DNA of 64,000 nucleotides from an uncultured Verrucomicrobia subdivision 3 bacterium (GTDB lineage Bacteria > Verrucomicrobiota > Verrucomicrobiia > Limisphaerales > UBA8199): NCBI GenBank assembly GCA_903913865.1, contig CAIWMU010000142.1:1-64000 (forward strand), given 5' to 3'. Numbering within the stretch: position 1 is the stretch's first letter; every line of letters begins with the position of its first letter. Below are positions 58,001 through 64,000 of this stretch, in pieces. The notes beneath the pieces are model-generated. The model was not told the DNA's origin, did no database searches, and worked only from the letters and a program-made list of their open reading frames with translations. Both the position numbers and the translations under genes were made by a program.

Positions 58001-58534
58001 TTACAGGGCCACCTGACGGGCAGTTTCCTCTGCAATCCGTTTGTGGTCGTCGGGAGTGAGAACCTTTCCAGTTACCGTTGCTGTGGTCTGAACAACCAGC
58101 CTCCCCACCTCGCGCTTCAGTTCAGACAACATTCGGGCGTGATCCGCAGCTGAGGCTTCCCTTGCCTTGGCAATGATCTGTTCGGCTGCGGCGATTGCTT
58201 TCTGAGTTTCCTGTTCCTGGACTCGGGCTGCAGCAGCACGCGCTTCCTCAATCAATTTTACTGCCTGGGCATTGGCCTCAGTCAGCGTTTCGCGCCTCTG
58301 GGCCTCTGCCTGGGCAAGGGCGCTCTTCATTTTCTCAGCATTGGACATGCTTTCGGCGATGATCTGACGCCGCTCCTGAAGCATCTCAACAACGCGCTTG
58401 TAGGCAAAGCGATGGAGCAGAAAGGCGACTATCCCAAAGCTGATTATCTGGGCAATAAAGTGGGGCCAATCAACTCCGAATTCACGGGCGGTATCGCCCA
58501 CGATTCCTGCGGACATGAACATGATGAAATTCAT
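58001..58534 (-). CDS. atpF: ATP synthase b subunit
   Basis: 177 aa; N-terminal TM then long charged helix; operon position. Confidence 0.96.
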   Translation of the reverse strand: MNFIMFMSAGIVGDTAREFGVDWPHFIAQIISFGIVAFLLHRFAYKRVVEMLQERRQIIAESMSNAEKMKSALAQAEAQRRETLTEANAQAVKLIEEARAAAARVQEQETQKAIAAAEQIIAKAREASAADHARMLSELKREVGRLVVQTTATVTGKVLTPDDHKRIAEETARQVAL

Positions 58535-58612
58535 ACTATCAAAATCACTTGTGACACGAGACCGGGATGGGGTTTTTACACCGCCACCCCGGCCAGACGT
58601 GTGCGGACCAGC

Positions 58613-58840
58613 TTATGCCGGCCAGGCCTTCGTCGCCAAAAAGATGGCGAAGAACACGATGCCTTCTGCGAAGGCGATCGCCAGAATCGATTGCACGAGA
58701 ATCTTCGTTGCCGCGCCGGGATTGCGTCCCACCGCTTCAGAAGCCTTTGCACCGATCAGGCCCACGCCGATTGCCGCACCGAGTGCGGCGAGACCGACGT
58801 GAATGTTGCCGGTCATTTCTGCCAATATTGGCATCAACAT
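58613..58840 (-). CDS. atpE: ATP synthase c subunit
   Basis: 75 aa; GLAALGAAIGVGLIGAKASEAVGRNPGAATKI...IAFAEGIVFFAIFL. Confidence 0.98.
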   Translation of the reverse strand: MLMPILAEMTGNIHVGLAALGAAIGVGLIGAKASEAVGRNPGAATKILVQSILAIAFAEGIVFFAIFLATKAWPA

Positions 58841-58950
58841 AGTTATTTTCCTTTCTTGCCTCGTCGATCCCCGCGATTGAACACGGTCAAACCGACGAAA
58901 TTAGTTTTTAGAACCGGGTCACTCCAGAAACCTGGGTTTCCCGAGTCCAG

Positions 58951-59862
58951 TTAGTGATGTGCAGGCCCGTGGTCCTCATCGTGCTGACAAATCAGCATCG
59001 TGAACACTGCAGTGAGCAGCATGAAAACGAGTGCCTGAACAATTCCGACCAAAAGTTCCATGAAGTAAAACGGAATGGGAATAAGGACACGACCGAGCCA
59101 GCTTGGAACGAGGTTCGCCATCGACTCCAGCATGTTTTCACCCGCAAATATATTTCCAAACAACCGGAAGCTCAACGAGACCGGGCGGAATGCTATGGAT
59201 ACCACTTCGAGGACACCTACCGCGAGAAACACAAGAATCATCAACATCTTCAGGAGTCCTGTGGTTTCCCCCTTGGGCGCAAACAGGTGCTTCAAGAACC
59301 CAATCGGACCATTTGCCTGCAGAGCCCAGACAATCCAGCAAACAAAGAAGGTGACAGACATCGACAAGGTCATGTTCAAATCGGCGTTGGCACCACGGAA
59401 CCATGGCTCTGAAACTTGAAATCCATGCTCTCCGGTGTGCCCATAACCCACAGTCCCGATCCCGGGAAGGAGTCCCAGCCAGTTGGACCAAAGAATGAAC
59501 AAAAAGATCGTCGCAAAAAACCAGAAGGTCTTCTTCACCAATTCACTGCCAATCACCCCTTCAAGGAATCCGTAGAGTCCTTCCACAAGCCATTCCAAAA
59601 AGTTCTGAGCACCCGACGGAACAAGGGTCATCTTGCGGGTTGCCACCTGCGCGAAGGTGATCAGCACGAGGGCTACGATCCATGTCACCAACATGGAGTT
59701 GGTGATTGGAAAACCTCCAATGTTCCACAGCTCAACGGCTTTGGCCGTCAGTTCATGGTGTGCGACTGCGGCCCCAGCTTCAGCATGGGCACCCTCAGCA
59801 GCAAAAGTCGTGGCCCCGGCCGAAGCCAGAACCGACGACACTATTAGATTAAACAGACGCAT
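58951..59862 (-). CDS. atpB: ATP synthase a subunit with N-terminal signal-like extension
   Basis: FRLFGNIFAGENML; track start 59883 is TTG, ATG 59862 (MRLFNLIVSS) preferred. Confidence 0.97.
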   Translation of the reverse strand: MRLFNLIVSSVLASAGATTFAAEGAHAEAGAAVAHHELTAKAVELWNIGGFPITNSMLVTWIVALVLITFAQVATRKMTLVPSGAQNFLEWLVEGLYGFLEGVIGSELVKKTFWFFATIFLFILWSNWLGLLPGIGTVGYGHTGEHGFQVSEPWFRGANADLNMTLSMSVTFFVCWIVWALQANGPIGFLKHLFAPKGETTGLLKMLMILVFLAVGVLEVVSIAFRPVSLSFRLFGNIFAGENMLESMANLVPSWLGRVLIPIPFYFMELLVGIVQALVFMLLTAVFTMLICQHDEDHGPAHH

Positions 59863-59941
59863 CGTGCAGATTACTAATACCAAGGCACAGCGGTCACCCC
59901 GGTGTCAACTTTTATTACAGAGCGCCGAAAACTTGCATCAA

Positions 59942-59957
59942 TGTGAAAAGTTTCACA
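59942..59957. promoter_or_regulatory. CRP/FNR-family-like palindrome TGTGA-N6-TCACA
   Basis: TGTGAAAAGTTTCACA upstream of atpB; a minus-strand promoter TTGATG-N18-TAATAA lies adjacent. Confidence 0.5.
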
Positions 59958-60031
59958 AGGCTTTTTTCAAAAAATCTCACAAATCCTCTCCCACACCCTC
60001 CATTTGCCGCCGGAGGGAGGATTGTGCCCAG

Positions 60032-61831
60032 ATGAAACTTGACTTGAGCGCTGTTAGGGAATTTCCTGAGGTTCAAGTTACCATCCAACTCATGCCTCAA
60101 TCCTTTACCCGCTTCCGGTTTGTCAAAATGCTCTTCCGGGCGCTGCCTGTCTCCATGGTTCTGATCTCCCTTGCAGGCCATGCCTCGGTGGTGGCCCTCT
60201 GGAACTTCAACAGTCCTGTTCCCGATGGAAACGAGACCACCGGGACACTCTCCCCGGCCATTGGCGCCGGAGTGGCCGTTGTGTTGGGTGGTGTTACTGG
60301 GACATACACCATCCCGAATGGGTCCTCCGATCCTGATACAGTCGACAACAGCAATTGGCGGATCACCACATGGCCTGCCCAGAGCACCCAGAATAAACAA
60401 AATGGAGTGCGTTTCAATGTTCCAACCGTTGGGTGGAGCAACCTTCGACTTCTTTGGGATCTGCGCAACAGCAACACGGCAAGCAAATACACTCGTCTGC
60501 AGTATACCACCAACGGGATAGACTTCCGCGATCTTCAGCTTGTGACCATGCCCTTTGAGACCTGGAAGAACGGCCAGACTGCCAGCTTCGTTGGGGTGGC
60601 TGGTGTGGAAAACAACCCGAGATTTGCTTTTAGATTTGTAACCGAGTTCGAGTCCACTGCCACTGGCTCCGGTTTAAGCGGCTATGTCACCTGCAACCCC
60701 ACAAACGTCTATGGCAGCGCTGGGACGCTCCGTTTTGACATGGTGACCCTCACCGGGGACCCAACTGTCCAGAGCGTTTCTGTGCTCACCTACAACGTGC
60801 TTGGGCGGGATGTTCCTGACTGGACTACCAACTCGCTTCAGGTGCAGGCGATAGGGCGCCAACTTCGTTACCTAAAGCCGGATGTCATAGGTTTCCAAGA
60901 GATTCCAGAGACGAATTCAAACTACCTCCTGATGACCAACTTTGTCGCGGCCTATCTCCCGGATTACTTTCTGGGCACGGGCCCCCGGACTGATGGCGGG
61001 GAGCGCAGTGTGGTGGCAAGCCGGTTTCCCATCATCCGTTCCCAATCATGGCTGGGTCGGAGCGACATCTCGGCCTTCGGCTATGCCGGTGTTTATACCC
61101 GGGATCTGTTTGAGGCTCAGATCGCAGTTCCGGGCTTTGATCAGCCACTGCATTTTTTTACCACACACCTGAAAGCGCATCCTGATCAGGACAGTGCAAC
61201 CCGGCGTGGCGCTGAGGCCCGGGCGGTGTCCAACTTTTTTACCAGAGTTTTTCTCCCGGCCAATTCCCTGCATCCTTATGTTCTGGTTGGGGATATGAAT
61301 GAGGACATCTACCGGCCGCGCGAATTTGAACTTGATGCGATTAACACGATGGCCAACAAGGCAACGGGGCTTGCTGTGACCTCACCCAGAAACCCGTTTA
61401 CCGGTGATGAGCGAACATGGTCCATCCAGAATCCAAGCCCGACGATCAGGTTTGACTATGTGCTGCCCTGCAGCCTGCTTTATGAAAACATAACCAGCAG
61501 CCAGGTCTTCCGATCTGACAGGGTGACGCCCCTGATTTCCCCCCTGCAAGCGGGTGATAGTGCGGCAGCGAGCGATCATATGCCGGTTACGATGACTTTC
61601 CGAAATCCTTATGAGAGGCCATTTTCCATCACGAGGATTGAGCGCACCAACAATGCCGTGAAGGTCACCTGGGGTTCGGTGCCAGGCGGGCGCTACAGGC
61701 TCGAGGGGGCGTCGAATCTAGTCTCCTGGGCGGCGGTGATGAACAATATCACGGCCAGCGGGAGCGAATACACATGCCAGATAACAAACAGTGACCGCCC
61801 CCGGTTTGTTCGAGTGGCAAAAGACGACTGA
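60032..61831 (+). CDS. Secreted endonuclease/exonuclease/phosphatase-family protein
   Basis: VSVLTYNVLGRDVPDWTTN, DVIGFQEIPE, VLVGDMNED, ASDHMPVTMTF; track start 59633 overlaps atpB; ATG 60032, 60092 or 60128 likely. Confidence 0.85.
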   Translation: MKLDLSAVREFPEVQVTIQLMPQSFTRFRFVKMLFRALPVSMVLISLAGHASVVALWNFNSPVPDGNETTGTLSPAIGAGVAVVLGGVTGTYTIPNGSSDPDTVDNSNWRITTWPAQSTQNKQNGVRFNVPTVGWSNLRLLWDLRNSNTASKYTRLQYTTNGIDFRDLQLVTMPFETWKNGQTASFVGVAGVENNPRFAFRFVTEFESTATGSGLSGYVTCNPTNVYGSAGTLRFDMVTLTGDPTVQSVSVLTYNVLGRDVPDWTTNSLQVQAIGRQLRYLKPDVIGFQEIPETNSNYLLMTNFVAAYLPDYFLGTGPRTDGGERSVVASRFPIIRSQSWLGRSDISAFGYAGVYTRDLFEAQIAVPGFDQPLHFFTTHLKAHPDQDSATRRGAEARAVSNFFTRVFLPANSLHPYVLVGDMNEDIYRPREFELDAINTMANKATGLAVTSPRNPFTGDERTWSIQNPSPTIRFDYVLPCSLLYENITSSQVFRSDRVTPLISPLQAGDSAAASDHMPVTMTFRNPYERPFSITRIERTNNAVKVTWGSVPGGRYRLEGASNLVSWAAVMNNITASGSEYTCQITNSDRPRFVRVAKDD

Positions 61832-61896
61832 CCTTCTTTGAAGTAACGCGGATCGGATTTGGATGGCCAAAACGCTCAGGACTGATGGAGACCGAA

Positions 61897-63408
61897 TTAC
61901 CGGCTCTGCTTGTCTGGAAGTGCTCCCCGCCAGCCAGTCTTCAGCATGCCAGATAGACGCTCCACTGTTTCACGACTCTCAGGCTTGTCGGCGAGATTCA
62001 CATTTTCCATGGGATCGATGCTATGATCGTAAAGCTCGCAGAAGGCCCGGTTGGTTGAAGGCGATGTCCACCGGATGAAGCGAAAACGATCAGTCCGCAT
62101 CGCACGACCAAATACTTTTCCAATCTCCGGAACGTTTTTGGTGTAAACGCTGAATGCAGCCGTCTTCCAAGGCAGTTGTGGATTTTTCACCAATGGGGAG
62201 AGGCTGATCCCCTCAAGCTCCGGGGGGAGTTTGATGTCGCACAAGGTTGCCAGGGTGGGGTAAATATCGACAAATTCAACAAGGGCGTCGGTCGCTCTAC
62301 CAGCGGAAGACTGCCCGGGAACAGAGAGAATTAACGGTGCACGTGTCGCCATCTCCCAGTTGGTGCGTTTGGTCCATGTGCCATGTTCGCCCAACTGGTA
62401 GCCATGGTCCCCCCAAAGAATGACAACTGTATGGGACCGAAGTCCCAAACGGTCCAGTTCCGCCAGAATGAGGCCCACCTGCGCATCAACATAACTGACC
62501 GAAGCAAAATAGCCATGGACCAACTTTTTGGCCGTCTCCCTGGCGATTGGCCCCTTGGTTGGAATCGACATGTAGCGGCGCAACTCTGCTGAGTCATTGC
62601 TTGCGAAGGCCGGTGCTCCATCCGGGAGAAAATCGTTTGTTGCCAATGGGATAGTGGACGGTTGGTAGTAGTCCCAATACTTCTTCGGCACGACAAAAGG
62701 CAGGTGGGGCCTGTGAAACCCTACGGCCAAAAAGAAGGGTTGCTTACCCATTTCCTTTAGTGCTGCAACCGCGTGTCTGGCGATCTGACCATCAATCAGC
62801 TTTTCGTCCGGAACGTTAGGGTCACCAAAGGGAAGTTCGCCCGAGTGATCTGGTGTGTCTGGATCGACCTCATCAGCCTTGCCATCGCTGGGCCCACCTG
62901 CTTTGCGGTTTGCTTTGGAAGCATTACCCCCGCTGGTGGCTGACCTGGTGCCAGACTTGTCATCCCGCGCGGTATGCCAGGGAGGAACACTCCAGGATTC
63001 CGCGTCATCATGGTTCCCATTTCCGACATGGAAGATCTTTCCGAAGCTGCGGGTTTCGTAACCGGTCTGCTTGAATAGCTGTGGCAGGGTCGTGACGTCG
63101 GGGTTCTTGTCCCTTACGAACGCCTCAAGAGTGTAAACCTTGAGAGTCTCAGGTCGCCGTCCAGTCAAGAGTGAGGATCTGGAAGGATTGCAGAGTGCGA
63201 ACTGGCAGTAGGCACGGTTGAACCGGATGCCCTGACCGGCCAGACGGTCAATGTTTGGGGATTTGACAACACTGTTTCCATAGCAACCCAACTCGGGTCG
63301 CAGATCATCCACCGCGATGAAAAGGACGTTCAACCGATTGGATTCAGCCCCGGAGGACTGGGCTACCCAGTTGATGATCAGGGCGACCAAGAGTGTTGCT
63401 ATTCGCAT
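61897..63408 (-). CDS. Sulfatase (iduronate-2-sulfatase-like), secreted
   Basis: 503 aa; VLFIAVDDLRPELGCYGN, CNPSRSSLLTGRRP, WGDHGYQLGEHGTWTKRTNWE. Confidence 0.96.
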   Translation of the reverse strand: MRIATLLVALIINWVAQSSGAESNRLNVLFIAVDDLRPELGCYGNSVVKSPNIDRLAGQGIRFNRAYCQFALCNPSRSSLLTGRRPETLKVYTLEAFVRDKNPDVTTLPQLFKQTGYETRSFGKIFHVGNGNHDDAESWSVPPWHTARDDKSGTRSATSGGNASKANRKAGGPSDGKADEVDPDTPDHSGELPFGDPNVPDEKLIDGQIARHAVAALKEMGKQPFFLAVGFHRPHLPFVVPKKYWDYYQPSTIPLATNDFLPDGAPAFASNDSAELRRYMSIPTKGPIARETAKKLVHGYFASVSYVDAQVGLILAELDRLGLRSHTVVILWGDHGYQLGEHGTWTKRTNWEMATRAPLILSVPGQSSAGRATDALVEFVDIYPTLATLCDIKLPPELEGISLSPLVKNPQLPWKTAAFSVYTKNVPEIGKVFGRAMRTDRFRFIRWTSPSTNRAFCELYDHSIDPMENVNLADKPESRETVERLSGMLKTGWRGALPDKQSR

Positions 63409-63435
63409 AATCTAACAAGAGCCAGGGCTGTCGAA

Positions 63436-64000
63436 TTACCGAAGTGCCTTCGAACTTCGTGCCGTATCCTGTGAGAGATCCCAAACATCAAGCCACTTGG
63501 CTCGTTTGACATAGGTGGCATGGCCATCGCAGAAATTCATATTTGCCCCGTCCTTGCCATGGTTATCCTCCTGATCGGGAAAGTTGCTGTTATTGGCTTT
63601 GGCGAACACTACCGGTTCGGTGCTGCCCCTGTCGGCATCAACCATCAAAAAGACCAAAGCGGGAGAAACTTTCTGCCCCAAAAACTGGGGTGAATTCTGA
63701 ATCGAATAGCTGAGAATCGCCTGCTCCGTTTTTTTGGGAGAGGTGATCCCGCTTCCTGTGAACAAGCCAAAAACCTCGTAGCTAAGCCCATTGGCTCCCT
63801 GGGGATTATATGGAGCAAGAATGACGAGATCCTCAAGCACCTGCTCGGTTGATCCCGGTTTTGAGGCCCACTTGTCGGGACGCACAGTGTTCCGGGTGCT
63901 GGGACACGTAAAAACCTTCGTTGCGGAGAGATACTGCGGAAACAGAAAACTCAGATCGTCATCACCCGGCGACCGGTCTGAACCTGCAGGAATGCTGGCG
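63436..64000 (-). CDS. DUF1559-type pseudopilin-like protein, 5' part truncated by window edge
   Basis: NHGKDGANMNFCDGHATYVKR resembles the H-x(9)-DG motif; frame stays open upstream of the track start 63885 (...LSFLFPQYLSATKVFTCPSTRNTVRPDKW) to base 64000. Confidence 0.75.
   Translation of the reverse strand, partial: ASIPAGSDRSPGDDDLSFLFPQYLSATKVFTCPSTRNTVRPDKWASKPGSTEQVLEDLVILAPYNPQGANGLSYEVFGLFTGSGITSPKKTEQAILSYSIQNSPQFLGQKVSPALVFLMVDADRGSTEPVVFAKANNSNFPDQEDNHGKDGANMNFCDGHATYVKRAKWLDVWDLSQDTARSSKALR

Noticed and set aside
59633-60031. Upstream extension of the endonuclease/phosphatase-family ORF
   Set aside because: Overlaps atpB antisense; the signal-peptide-like region starts later (ATG 60032, 60092 or 60128).

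Overview
The 64 kb window is a gene-dense bacterial chromosome segment. The gene content (two sulfatases, DUF1573/rhodanese/MauE-like trio, DUF2961, H-x-DG type pseudopilin, Minf_1886-like protein, short AtpH) suggests Verrucomicrobiota or a relative; that assignment is inference. No rRNA, tRNA, CRISPR array, transposase or prophage was recognised. Clear housekeeping genes are clpB, serS, glgA, lysC, a pepF-like gene and a complete minus-strand ATP synthase operon (atpBEFHAGDC). Accessory content includes carbohydrate genes (GH3, a beta-helix protein with a CBM6-like insert, DUF2961, Gfo/Idh/MocA, two Tat-exported TIM barrels, orphan sugar-type transporter parts), a metal-uptake locus without an ATPase, and a histidine kinase/LuxR regulator pair. 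The main second-look items are: (1) an apparent 1-nt frameshift in atpH at about 57848; (2) a tight six-gene operon at 28833-33037 (ECF sigma, small protein, rhomboid-like protein without catalytic residues, PflX-like radical SAM, 94-aa protein, Ycf46-like AAA+ ATPase), the best candidate for an undescribed system; (3) a 40-aa small membrane protein gene at 5416-5538, absent from the ORF track, with a good Shine-Dalgarno; (4) four genes with a -10 box placed 6-7 nt before the start codon, predicting leaderless mRNAs; (5) nested inverted repeats inside a strong promoter between GH3 and the kinase; (6) a perfect TGTGA-N6-TCACA palindrome upstream of the ATP synthase operon. All calls come from reading the sequence and supplied translations; no searches were run.
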